DNA of 32,014 bases from positions 1 to 32,014 of the forward strand of contig JARBUM010000034.1 of assembly GCA_029239675.1 (NCBI GenBank), in the 5' to 3' direction. Source of the stretch: Pelosinus sp. (lineage in GTDB: Bacteria; Bacillota; Negativicutes; DSM-13327). The position numbers and the translations under genes are program-made. The notes below the pieces were generated by a model. It was not told the DNA's origin. It saw nothing but the letters and a program-made list of their open reading frames with translations, and did not search any database. Of the stretch, positions 1 through 7,789 are shown in pieces; within the stretch, counting starts at the first letter, position 1, and every line of letters begins with the position of its first letter.

Positions 1-39
1 AATATGCACCGCCCGCCAATGTAGGGGGCAGTGCATATT
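1..39. terminator. Hairpin downstream of the TonB receptor gene
   Basis: A 9-bp perfect stem (AATATGCAC at 1-9 with GTGCATATT at 31-39) continues past one mismatch into a 4-bp GC-rich stem (11-14 with 26-29). It lies just past the stop codon of the leftward receptor gene and is most likely its terminator. Any T-tract on the minus strand would fall outside the window, so this is not certain. On the plus strand it is followed by only four T. Confidence 0.5.
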
Positions 40-54
40 TTGTTGTAGAAGGAA

Positions 55-1971
55 TTACATACGGTGTTCTACGCCGACGTAGAAATTTCGTCCTGGCATA
101 GGGTAGGTTCCAGGATCGCCATATCCATTGGAAGAACTCAGCTCATAAGCCTTATTCGTTAAGTTATAGCCCTTGAGGTAAATACGAGTGTCAGGAGTGA
201 TGTTATAGTTGGCTATCATATCAAGAGTTACATAGGATTTAGAAGTAAATTCTTTTAGATTGCGACCTGTTGCACTCCGGAGTGTGAGGCTGGCATCCCA
301 CTTATCTTGATCATACTGTACGTTCACACGGTAACCATTCGGTTGGGTATTACGGTTATAAGCCGTATAGTCTGTTGATGTACTGTCTTTAATTTCAATT
401 TTAGTGTAAGTGTAACCAATTCCTACGTTCCATTGAGGTGATAACTCACGAGATAGATTTAGGTCTAATCCTCGTCTTTTTTCATTGCTAACATTATAGT
501 AGTAGCCGGGATCAGGTAGAGGCCAAAATCCTTTCCATTCTAGAGCGTTTTTGAGGCGACTGCTGTAAATACTGGCCTGCAGTTTTGTCCCATCTCCTAG
601 TTTGGTATTTATACCTAGAGTAGTTGTAGTTCCTTCTTCCGGTTTAAGATTTGGATTGCCAATCCAAAATTGGGTGTTGCTAAAAAGTTCTGCGATTGTA
701 GGATTTTTTACATATTGTCCCCACGAAGCATAGACATTAGTATCAGGATTTAGTTCTCGATTTACCGTAATACGTGAGCTATAATTATCGCCAACGATAC
801 TATGATCGTCATAGCGCGTCCCTGCAGTCACCGACCAGTTATTCGCTAACAGCCAGCGATTTTCTAGGAAGAGTGCTTTATTTGTATAGCCTTTATTAAT
901 GGATGCTTTATCATCGATATGTTCTTCACGCCAATCTACACCACCAGTTAGAGTATGACCTTTGCTAAGTTGCCAGTTTTCTTGCCAATTAAAGCCGTTA
1001 GCATAAAGATTAGCGACGGAGTTTAAGGACTTAAAATATTCTTGTTCGGATGTGTTGCGATATACACGGAAGAAATTTTCTGCTCCCTTTTCCTGGCCAT
1101 AATGGTAAGTTAGAGTAACGTTATTATCTACTATTTTGCGGTAACCACCTGGGTATTGGAAAATAGGGTTCCCATTTGGATTACCAAAGCCGGATTCATC
1201 ATCTCCATGTTCTACATCTAGAGAAAGAGAATTTCCATTGCTAAGTTCTTTATCTAACTTCATCGTCATATATTCTTGATCAACCTGACTATCACGACTA
1301 GTCTCCGTTTTACCGGTTTTGGCATTCTTATATTCAAAATTATTGCGTTTTTTCTTTTCTGCTGTAATCAGATAACCAATTCCATTTTCTTTGCCTTCGG
1401 TAGTCAGGCTATAGTGGCGTAGACCCCAACTGCCAAATTCGGATGAAATTGAAGTACTGGCGGTTTTTGCTTTGCGGGTAATGATATTAATAATGCCTCC
1501 GACAGCGTCACTACCATATAAAGAAGAAGCAGGGCCACGGACGATTTCAATACGCTCAATATTCTTTACTGGTAAGACATCAAGATTTACGCCAGCATGG
1601 CTGTTTCCACTTATAACAAGATGATCCCAATTCATTCTGCGACCATCTACTAGGATTAATACGCGATCATCTCCATTGAGCACGGGGACGGTATTGTTGC
1701 CATTTGTTCGCAGGTCAACATTGCTTTTGCTTAGAATGTCAGGTACGCTAGTAAAGCCGCCTTTTTCAATTTCTTCCTGGGTAATTACAGTAACATTTGC
1801 TGCAACCTCGGATTTTTTGACTGGCATACGGTTGGCAGTCACTATGTATTCATCGAAATTATAGTTTGGTTCAGCAGAAGCTTCTTCGGCTGCTACGATT
1901 CCGGATGTGCTTAGTAATACAGCGCTACTTATCAGTGAACATAATAATTTTTTTTGATGCTTATTAATCAT
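55..1971 (-). CDS. TonB-dependent outer-membrane receptor (siderophore/heme/cobalamin type)
   Basis: The 638-residue product has a Sec signal peptide (about residues 1-28, hydrophobic LISSAVLLSTSGIVAA) and a TonB-box-like stretch at 40-46 (DEYIVTA). A plug domain follows (about 48-160, with VLILVDGRRM and the RGPASSLYGSDAVGGIINI region), then a 22-strand-type barrel to a C-terminus ending FYVGVEHRM. Such receptors import iron chelates, heme or cobalamin across the outer membrane using TonB energy. Substrate cannot be read from the sequence, and no ABC importer or TonB gene lies beside it. Length is usual for the BtuB/CirA group. The long upstream region has Fur-like boxes, favouring an iron-chelate substrate, and no cobalamin riboswitch was recognised. 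The gene itself is good evidence for a diderm host. Confidence 0.93.
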   Translation of the reverse strand: MINKHQKKLLCSLISSAVLLSTSGIVAAEEASAEPNYNFDEYIVTANRMPVKKSEVAANVTVITQEEIEKGGFTSVPDILSKSNVDLRTNGNNTVPVLNGDDRVLILVDGRRMNWDHLVISGNSHAGVNLDVLPVKNIERIEIVRGPASSLYGSDAVGGIINIITRKAKTASTSISSEFGSWGLRHYSLTTEGKENGIGYLITAEKKKRNNFEYKNAKTGKTETSRDSQVDQEYMTMKLDKELSNGNSLSLDVEHGDDESGFGNPNGNPIFQYPGGYRKIVDNNVTLTYHYGQEKGAENFFRVYRNTSEQEYFKSLNSVANLYANGFNWQENWQLSKGHTLTGGVDWREEHIDDKASINKGYTNKALFLENRWLLANNWSVTAGTRYDDHSIVGDNYSSRITVNRELNPDTNVYASWGQYVKNPTIAELFSNTQFWIGNPNLKPEEGTTTTLGINTKLGDGTKLQASIYSSRLKNALEWKGFWPLPDPGYYYNVSNEKRRGLDLNLSRELSPQWNVGIGYTYTKIEIKDSTSTDYTAYNRNTQPNGYRVNVQYDQDKWDASLTLRSATGRNLKEFTSKSYVTLDMIANYNITPDTRIYLKGYNLTNKAYELSSSNGYGDPGTYPMPGRNFYVGVEHRM

Positions 1972-2062
1972 AATCGCTCCTTATTTTCCGTTTTAAAAAT
2001 TACAGATAAAAACATGGTATATATAATAAAAATAGGTGAAGTACTAGACTGACTCTAAACCG

Positions 2063-2078
2063 ACTGACAACAGTCAGT
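2063..2078. promoter_or_regulatory. Palindromic operator candidate, copy 1
   Basis: ACTGACAACAGTCAGT has 6-bp inverted arms around a 4-base centre. It is about 90 bp upstream of the receptor start. With its flanks it shares GACTGAC-NN-CAGTCA with the palindrome at 2269-2286. The form resembles operators of TetR-type dimers, but no such regulator is encoded in the window, so the binding protein is unknown. Confidence 0.55.
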
Positions 2079-2268
2079 GAGTTGCAAAATATATATTTTC
2101 ATTTCCTCATAGCATGGCACCTTTCTTTTCCCGTATCTCAGTAAATGACATTTAAATAATTATGATAGCAGGTGATACGTGAAAGTATTTATTTGACCGT
2201 TAGCAAAAAAAAGAAATATAATAGTCCATGGGCATCAAATCGCATGTGACAACAATTATCCGATCAAA

Positions 2269-2286
2269 TTGACTGACGGCAGTCAA
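2269..2286. promoter_or_regulatory. Palindromic operator candidate, copy 2
   Basis: TTGACTGACGGCAGTCAA has perfect 7-bp arms (TTGACTG/CAGTCAA) around ACGG. It lies in the same divergent spacer as copy 1. The shared core starts exactly 209 bp further on, close to 20 helical turns. Two matched palindromes in one spacer argue for a dimeric repressor site rather than chance; the identity of the regulator is not visible. Confidence 0.55.
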
Positions 2287-2314
2287 AGTGGTAAGATTGT
2301 TATCGTGTTGAGTA

Positions 2315-2329
2315 TGATTCTCATGATCA
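2315..2329. promoter_or_regulatory. Fur-box-like site 1
   Basis: TGATTCTCATGATCA matches the 7-1-7 Firmicute Fur/Per consensus (TGATAATNATTATCA) at 11 of 14 informative positions and is nearly palindromic. It lies between the receptor and the MFS gene. Confidence 0.45.
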
Positions 2330-2493
2330 ATTACGATTATAGTCGTTTCAAAAATGTTAGTCAATACTTAATTTTAATTTATTTCTTGATTAAAATCGTC
2401 GAACGATTGTGATTAGAGGTAGTTAACTTTAAAAAAATTGATTTTTCGAAATCGTGGATAGTAGTAAATTGTATTAGATTATATGCTACATTT

Positions 2494-2508
2494 TGATAAT
2501 GATTCTCT
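2494..2508. promoter_or_regulatory. Fur-box-like site 2 over a probable promoter
   Basis: TGATAATGATTCTCT matches the 7-1-7 Fur consensus at 12 of 14 informative positions. Its TGATAAT half could serve as a -10 element for the rightward MFS gene (candidate -35 TTGTAT at 2469-2474, spacer 19). Binding there would block transcription when iron is replete. The promoter reading is tentative; the box match is stronger. Confidence 0.5.
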
Positions 2509-2638
2509 ATATAAATGTTTTTGAAATTTTTGTGGCAAGGGGAGGCTGTTTTGTACATATCAATAATCACCAAATAGGAAACCTATATAGCATTATGTTT
2601 TACAATAAGCAATTTTTATGAAAGCAGGATTTTTGCAA

Positions 2639-3853
2639 ATGATTAAGTTAGAATATCCTAATACACCCCTTATGATCTTAATAGTGAATATGTTTATTGC
2701 TCAAGTGGGTGTCGGATTGGTCATCCCCATTTTACCTAAATTTATGCAGGATTTTGGAGTAAGTAGTATCACCCTTGGCTATTTAGTGTCGGCTATGGGA
2801 TTAACCCAATTTGTATTTTCACCTCTTGCAGGGAAATGGGCAGATCAATATGGACGCAAAATAATTATTGTTTGTGGAATTGGTATGTTTAGTGCGTCCC
2901 AGTATATTTTCGGCTTTGCCAGTGAACTGTGGATGCTTTATGTTTCCAGGCTGATTGGTGGAATTGGCATTGCCTTTACAACTCCGGCTATCACAGCCTA
3001 TGTGGCAGATATCACCACAGAGGAAAGCCGCGGCAAAGGCCTTGGCTGGATTGGAGCAGCCATGTCTTTTGGAATTGTAATCGGACCTGGAATAGGTGGC
3101 TTTCTGGCTGAATATGACTTGCGTCTTCCTTTTTATGTAGCCGCCGCTGCCTCAGCTTTCTCCATGATTGCGTCCCTCTTGCTACTGCCAGAGACCTTAT
3201 CCAAGGAAAAACAATTATTTGCCAGGAATTCACCGCAGAAGAAGGAAAAAATTTTCGCTCAAGTAATTTTATCCTTTAAAGCTCCCTATCTATTTCTATT
3301 GATATTAATTTTTAGTTTGACCGTTGGGTTGGTTAATGTTGAGGTAATTTTCGGCTTATATGTGGATGTGAAATATGGATTTACTCCTAAGGATATAGCT
3401 ATTCTGCTTACGGTAGGTGTATTAATGGGAGTTATTGTCCAGGCACTATTAATGGATTGGCTGTTACGCCGATTTGGTGAAAAACAGCTTATCAATATGA
3501 GTATGATTTTATCGGCTGTATCGTTATTATTGATGTTAGTGACCGGAAATTTTTGGTACATATTACTTGTAACAACACTCTTTATTACCTTTACTTCCAT
3601 TTTACGTCCAGCGATTACTACTTTATTGTCCAAAATGGCAGGAGAAGAACAAGGCTTTGTTGCTGGCATGAATAATGCATATACTAGTTTGGGAATTATC
3701 ATTGGTCCAGCCATTGCAGGGATTCTATTTGATATCCATATCAATTTACCTTACATATTTGGTGTAATTCTTATCCTTGTTAGCTTGGCAATACCTATTC
3801 TGGCCATGAAGGAAGAAAAAGTAGAAGCCTATTCCTGTTCTAGAAACAACTGA
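2639..3853 (+). CDS. MFS exporter, 12-TM, Bmr/TetA-like
   Basis: This inner-membrane major facilitator (404 residues from the chosen start) is of the drug:H+ antiporter type. It has an N-terminal membrane helix with the VGLVIPILPKF motif and loop 2-3 motif A (GKWADQYGRK). A motif C-like stretch in helix 5 reads GIVIGPGIGGFLA, and hydrophobic segments continue to the end. An ATG seven codons upstream (2618) is in frame, but 2639 is preceded by AGGA at a 9-base distance, so it is preferred. It diverges from a TonB receptor, with Fur-like boxes in the spacer. This suggests a siderophore or metal-chelate exporter rather than a generic drug pump, but sequence alone cannot separate these. Confidence 0.88.
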   Translation: MIKLEYPNTPLMILIVNMFIAQVGVGLVIPILPKFMQDFGVSSITLGYLVSAMGLTQFVFSPLAGKWADQYGRKIIIVCGIGMFSASQYIFGFASELWMLYVSRLIGGIGIAFTTPAITAYVADITTEESRGKGLGWIGAAMSFGIVIGPGIGGFLAEYDLRLPFYVAAAASAFSMIASLLLLPETLSKEKQLFARNSPQKKEKIFAQVILSFKAPYLFLLILIFSLTVGLVNVEVIFGLYVDVKYGFTPKDIAILLTVGVLMGVIVQALLMDWLLRRFGEKQLINMSMILSAVSLLLMLVTGNFWYILLVTTLFITFTSILRPAITTLLSKMAGEEQGFVAGMNNAYTSLGIIIGPAIAGILFDIHINLPYIFGVILILVSLAIPILAMKEEKVEAYSCSRNN

Positions 3854-3900
3854 TCTGTAAGCTATCTTCAAAGCGTAGATAACCGAAATTACAAAAAGAA

Positions 3901-3937
3901 AGCTCCTGCAAAGTGTAAAAATAACTTTGCAGGAGCT
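3901..3937 (-). terminator. Terminator between convergent genes
   Basis: A perfect 14-bp stem (AGCTCCTGCAAAGT at 3901-3914 with its complement at 3924-3937) has a 9-base loop. On the minus strand it is followed by TTTCTTTTTG, so it best terminates the leftward exonuclease gene. It may also stop rightward transcription of the MFS gene, although the T-run there is weak. Confidence 0.75.
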
Positions 3938-3954
3938 CTGTATCTTGGAATATG

Positions 3955-4004
3955 AAGGATTTTTGCTCTTTATTTTCTTCGTGACTTCGCGGCTCAAAAT
4001 CCTT
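3955..4004. repeat. CGAAG-type dispersed repeat, copy A
   Basis: The core TTCGTGACTTCGCGGCTC at 3978-3995 is flanked by inverted arms AAGGATTTTTG (3955-3965) and CAAAATCCTT (3995-4004). The TTCGTG/TTCGCG pattern recurs at 10584-10671, 14247-14330 and 31885-31903. It is non-coding and abuts the 3' end of the exonuclease gene. Confidence 0.5.
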
Positions 4005-4008
4005 TTTC

Positions 4009-4761
4009 TTAAAAGATTTCCAACCCAATAGGACAATGATCACTGCCCATAATCTCAGGGTAAATTGTGGCGTCTTTAATAAACTCTTTTAGGGAATCGG
4101 AGACTAAGAAGTAATCAATACGCCAACCAATATTGCGGGCTCTGGCATTCATCATATAAGACCACCAAGTATATGCATCGGTTTTATCAGGGTATAAATA
4201 ACGAAAGGTGTCGGTAAAACCAGCTTGTAACAGAACTGTCATTTTATCTCTTTCCTCATCTGTAAAACCCGCAGTGCGTCTATTTGATTTTGGATTTTTA
4301 ATATCAATTTCCTGGTGGGCAACGTTGATATCGCCGCAGATGATGACTGGTTTATTCTTATTTAGTTTGGTAAGATGTGCTCTGAATTCATCTTCCCATA
4401 TCATGCGATAGTCCAGACGCAACAGCTCTCGTTTAGAGTTAGGTGTATAGACATTGACCAGAAAAAAATCCTCAAACTCCAATGTTATAATGCGGCCCTC
4501 TTGATCATGTTCCTCAATATTCAAGCCATAAGTAACGGATAATGGTTTTATGCGTGTAAACACTGCAGTACCAGAATACCCTTTTTTCACTGCGCTATTC
4601 CAGTATTTTTCATACCCTATAAGTCCGATTTCTGCTTGTTCAGGATGCATTTTCGTTTCTTGGATGCAGAAAATATCTGCATCCATGGAATTGAAAAAAT
4701 CTTCAAATCCTTTAACAAGACAGGCTCTAAGCCCGTTGACATTCCATGATATTAATTTCAT
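4009..4761 (-). CDS. xthA: Exodeoxyribonuclease III (AP endonuclease)
   Basis: This cytoplasmic base-excision repair enzyme cleaves DNA 5' of abasic sites and has 3'-5' exonuclease and 3'-repair activity. The 250-residue product carries the full ExoIII/ExoA motif set: SWNVNGLRA near the N-terminus, IQETKM (metal-binding Glu), GDINVAH (catalytic Asp/Asn) and GSDHCPIGL at the C-terminus (catalytic His). The start at 4761 (MKLISWNVNG) is chosen because GAGG lies 9 bases upstream and family members begin this way; a longer in-frame ATG at 4776 exists. It is a single-gene unit with its own terminator at 3901-3937. Confidence 0.96.
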   Translation of the reverse strand: MKLISWNVNGLRACLVKGFEDFFNSMDADIFCIQETKMHPEQAEIGLIGYEKYWNSAVKKGYSGTAVFTRIKPLSVTYGLNIEEHDQEGRIITLEFEDFFLVNVYTPNSKRELLRLDYRMIWEDEFRAHLTKLNKNKPVIICGDINVAHQEIDIKNPKSNRRTAGFTDEERDKMTVLLQAGFTDTFRYLYPDKTDAYTWWSYMMNARARNIGWRIDYFLVSDSLKEFIKDATIYPEIMGSDHCPIGLEIF

Positions 4762-5019
4762 CTGATGCAACCTCATTCCTCAGTGTAGTAGATTGATTTT
4801 AGTGTATGTGAATGGCATAAAAAATGCAAGAATAAAGATACAGGCTATGAAAGGTTTTAGAATATAGAATGTAGAAGTGTTGCATTAAAAATCAGTATTT
4901 AAGCAGAAAATATCAAAAATAATGATTGCAGTTGTAGTACCATATTTTTAAAAACGAATAGAATAGTCCTTACTGTAAAGGCTTAAATCTAGAACAGTTA
5001 AAATTAGGCAGGTGGAAGA

Positions 5020-5925
5020 TTGTATTCTTATTACAGGGCTGTAGAAAAAGCTGTTGAGTATATAGAGGAACATTTGAAAAAATCCTTTAAAGTGGAAGAT
5101 GTAAGTACTCATGTGAATATATCGTACTTCCATTTTCATAGAATCTTTTTTGCTGTAACAGGAGAGACGTTAGGAGATTATATTCGGAAACGTCGTCTAA
5201 CCCAAGCGGCTTGTGACTTATTAAGTAGTAACAACGATCGTATTATTGATATAGCATTAGATTATCAATTTGAATCTCAAGCGGCATTTAGTCGCTCTTT
5301 TAAGGCTGTATATGGAATCATGCCAGGTGCTTTTCGTCGCAAAGGGGTGAGACCATACACTAATTATAAAAGCATTCTAACGGGGGATATTTTGCAGCAC
5401 CGAATGCATCAAGTTAGCCTGCAGCCAGAAATCATTTTTATTGAGAAAAGGATTACTCTTGTAGGTCTGAAAGGTAAAACTTCAATTCAAAATAATAAAA
5501 TTCCAGATATTTGGTCAGAGTTTATTAAAAGGAGTAGGGAAATTGAGAAGCCAGTAAATTCAAAAGTACTTTATGGTGTTTCAATAATAGAAGAAAAGTA
5601 CATACTTGAAGAGGAATTCACAGAAAACACAGAGTACATTGAGTTGGCAGGAATAGAAGTCAATACCAATATAGACTTGCCTGAAGGCATGACGATGCAC
5701 TCTATTTTGCCAGGGCAATATGCCATGTTTCAGCACATAGGCAAAGCAGAACAAGTGCTTGATACCTATAAATATATTTGGGAAACTTGGCTTGCCAATG
5801 CTCCTTATCAGAGGGATCTTAGAGATAATTTCGAAGTCTATGGAGAGGATTATTATGGGCCGGATAATGCCTTTTCAATTGTTAGGATCTTTGTGCCAGT
5901 ACTTCGGAATGAGATAGAAAAGTAG
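5020..5925 (+). CDS. AraC-family regulator with GyrI-like effector-binding domain
   Basis: Residues 1-108 form an AraC/XylS double helix-turn-helix (AVEYIEEHLKKSFKVEDVS, then SYFHFHRIFFAVTGETLGDYI, with QAAFSRSFKAVYGIMPGAFR as the second helix pair). Residues about 130-298 form a GyrI-like (AraC effector-binding) domain that usually binds small hydrophobic or cationic drugs. This architecture is that of the Rob/SoxS-plus-GyrI type multidrug-responsive activators. The start is TTG at 5020, supported by AGGTGG a few bases upstream. It lies 33 bp ahead of the broken acyltransferase gene on the same strand, so the two may have been one unit. Confidence 0.9.
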   Translation: MYSYYRAVEKAVEYIEEHLKKSFKVEDVSTHVNISYFHFHRIFFAVTGETLGDYIRKRRLTQAACDLLSSNNDRIIDIALDYQFESQAAFSRSFKAVYGIMPGAFRRKGVRPYTNYKSILTGDILQHRMHQVSLQPEIIFIEKRITLVGLKGKTSIQNNKIPDIWSEFIKRSREIEKPVNSKVLYGVSIIEEKYILEEEFTENTEYIELAGIEVNTNIDLPEGMTMHSILPGQYAMFQHIGKAEQVLDTYKYIWETWLANAPYQRDLRDNFEVYGEDYYGPDNAFSIVRIFVPVLRNEIEK

Positions 5926-5958
5926 TAGAATTATATAGAATAAAATGAGGTGGGTTTT

Positions 5959-7055
5959 ATGGAAAATAAATTAGAGAAGAGAGCGTATGGTAACACTGAT
6001 AATCGAATGTACTTTATGGATAATTTACGAGATGGTGGTATGTTATCGATATCAAGAGTCATCCAATTTTTAATCTTTTCGTTATGATTACAGATGTTTT
6101 TATCATGCCTATTATGTTTTTGCTTGCTGGATATTTTACAGTGCCTGTCTTGCAGAAACAAGGAATGGGCACATTCTTACGAGAAAAAATTATTCGAATT
6201 GTTATTCCCTGGATTGCTGGGGTACTATTTTTGGCACCAGCCATTACTTATATGATTTGGTACAGTCGTACGAGTACACCACCAGCCTATTTTACCTATT
6301 TGTTTGCTAATTTCTTCACTGCTGCTACTTTTAACCATGCCCATTATTGGTTTTTAGGAGACTTAGCCTGGTTCCTTTTGTTTTTTGTTGCTATTTATAA
6401 AATGGCTCCTTCTATGTTTCAACGTAAGGTAGAGGCTTCAGTTCCATCGGCATGGTTTTTTGTGAGATTTGGCTTAGTGACTGCAGCAACATTTTTTACT
6501 GCAAACCTTTATTTTCATGCAGATGAATGGTTTAGTAGGCTATATTTAATTTCTTTTCAGCCTACGAGGTTTCTTTTGTATGTATGTTACTTTGCATTAG
6601 GTATCTATGCTTGGCGGAATCTATGGTTTACTGAAGCTGGATATATGCCACGTTTTACTAATTGGACTAGGTTGGCGATTGTGATGCTATCGGTGTTTGC
6701 TTATTATAGAATCACATTTGGTGATACCACTCCCTTGGTATTAAAGGCAGGTCATGCAATTCTACATTCATTTTTCTGTCTTACTGCCGTGTTCGGTTTT
6801 ATAACCTTATTTCATAAAAATGTGAATAGTAAAGGATATATATGGCGTAGATTATCAGCCAATTCCTACAGGATTTACTATATTCATCAATTGATTCTTT
6901 TACCCATAGCCTATATGGCGCAAAAACTAGACGTATCCGTTTGGGTAAAATATTCTTCTGTGTCTGTCATCTCCTTAGTACTCTGTTATATCGTTTCGGA
7001 GTATGTTATAGGTACAGCAAAATCCCAAATAACCCAGAGCAAATCAGCTGTTTAA
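5959..7055 (+). pseudogene. Acyltransferase 3 family membrane protein, broken by deletion and frameshift
   Basis: The original start is at 5959, with a strong GAGGTGG ribosome site. The frame runs MENKLEKRAY... through YFMDNLR, then ends at a TGA at 6085-6087. From about 6030 the +2 frame continues with WWYVID, SHPIFNLFVM and the long open stretch from 6084 to 7055 (323 codons, about nine membrane segments). Intact relatives read MDNLR, then some 30 residues of first membrane helix carrying the conserved His, then a segment like WWYVID. Here the two motifs abut in different frames, so roughly 90-100 bases not divisible by three appear lost. These enzymes O-acylate surface sugars or related molecules in the inner membrane. 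The remnant starting at 6084 lacks the first helix and the family His, so activity is unlikely. A sequencing error alone would not explain the missing residues. Confidence 0.75.
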
Positions 7056-7095
7056 GGACTAAGAAGAGTATTTATGCTTACAGTCGGATAAATAG

Positions 7096-7131
7096 AAAAA
7101 CCCAAACCGTAATAAAACGGTTTGGGTTTTT
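7096..7131 (+). terminator. Rho-independent terminator
   Basis: A perfect 15-bp stem (AAAAACCCAAACCGT at 7096-7110 with its complement at 7117-7131) has a 6-base loop (AATAAA). It ends in TTTTT on the plus strand and in a T-rich run on the minus strand as well. It ends the acyltransferase unit and could serve the leftward small gene at 7179-7268 too. Confidence 0.88.
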
Positions 7132-7178
7132 CATAGCCTCATAGTATACGCTAGCGTTATTGGCTTATTGTTATCAGA

Positions 7179-7268
7179 TTAAATAATATGGGATAGGTGA
7201 GCTACTTCTAGCACAGCTAACATTGCTGCGATAGCCGTAAAAGCGAAAGCTCCTAGTTGAAGAACCAT
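7179..7268 (-). CDS. Small hydrophobic peptide, 29 residues
   Basis: ATG at 7268 is preceded on the minus strand by AAAGGG at 8 bases, and the frame closes with TAA at 7179. The peptide begins MVLQLGAFAFTAIAAMLAVL and ends EVAHLSHII. It is one uninterrupted hydrophobic helix of about 20 residues with a short polar tail containing Glu and two His, the form of a single-pass small membrane protein. The bidirectional terminator at 7096-7131 lies just downstream. No family is recognised. The length is small enough to arise by chance, but the good ribosome site, the clean helix and the terminator in the right place support it. Confidence 0.5.
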   Translation of the reverse strand: MVLQLGAFAFTAIAAMLAVLEVAHLSHII

Positions 7269-7789
7269 GATATCAACCCTTTCTGTATCTTTTTCCCAAG
7301 TATAAAAAAATTAAATAATGAGCTCTAATAGATTAAACTGACAATTTTAAAAATAGGATATAGATTGTTTGCGTGTATAAGGCAATTTTTAGTTTAGTAG
7401 ATTTAAGAAATATTATCAAATCCTTTCAGGAAGAGTCTAACAAGAATAAGGCGCATTACATAAAATTAGGTAGACTTTACGGCTATTTTCTTAAAAATTC
7501 AAATATGGGCAAAAATTCAAACATATACAATCATTTGAAGATATAAAACATTCAGAAATAAACAAATATTCTAAAAACAATGAGGATAAAATAACAAATA
7601 TTAACAGAAAAGGGGATTTAACGTAGACAATATTATCCAAATTTTAGCAAAGATGAGTTTTGTAGCCACAACTTATAATTAAATTGGCAGAAGAAGGAGT
7701 TTTAATGGAATCCAAAGCTTCTTTATGATATAGTTTAAAAAATAAGTTAGTAGTTAGTACAAGATCAACATAATAATTAGGAGGTAAGA
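7269..7789. other. AT-rich spacer with possible decayed short frames
   Basis: No convincing gene is seen in these 521 bases. There is a 14-base imperfect direct repeat (AAAAATTCAAATAT at 7493-7506 and AAAAATTCAAACAT at 7511-7524, period 18). Between 7627 and 7728 two short frames follow each other: one reads DNIIQILAKMSFVATTYN then stop. The next reads LAEEGVLMESKASL then stop and contains a 7-codon ATG frame with GAAGGAG upstream (7705-7728). They look like gene debris or a leader peptide ahead of the permease. Neither is certain. Confidence 0.3.

Noticed and set aside
2379..2573. 64-codon leftward open frame in the receptor/exporter spacer
   Set aside because: TTG start without a ribosome site, composition of AT-rich non-coding DNA, and it covers Fur-like boxes and a candidate promoter.
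1972..2638. Cobalamin riboswitch ahead of the TonB receptor
   Set aside because: Searched by eye for the B12-box core; nothing matching was found, whereas Fur-like boxes were.
3286..3744. 152-codon leftward frame opposite the MFS gene
   Set aside because: It is antisense to a well-supported exporter gene with clear family motifs, and its own protein shows no recognisable domain.
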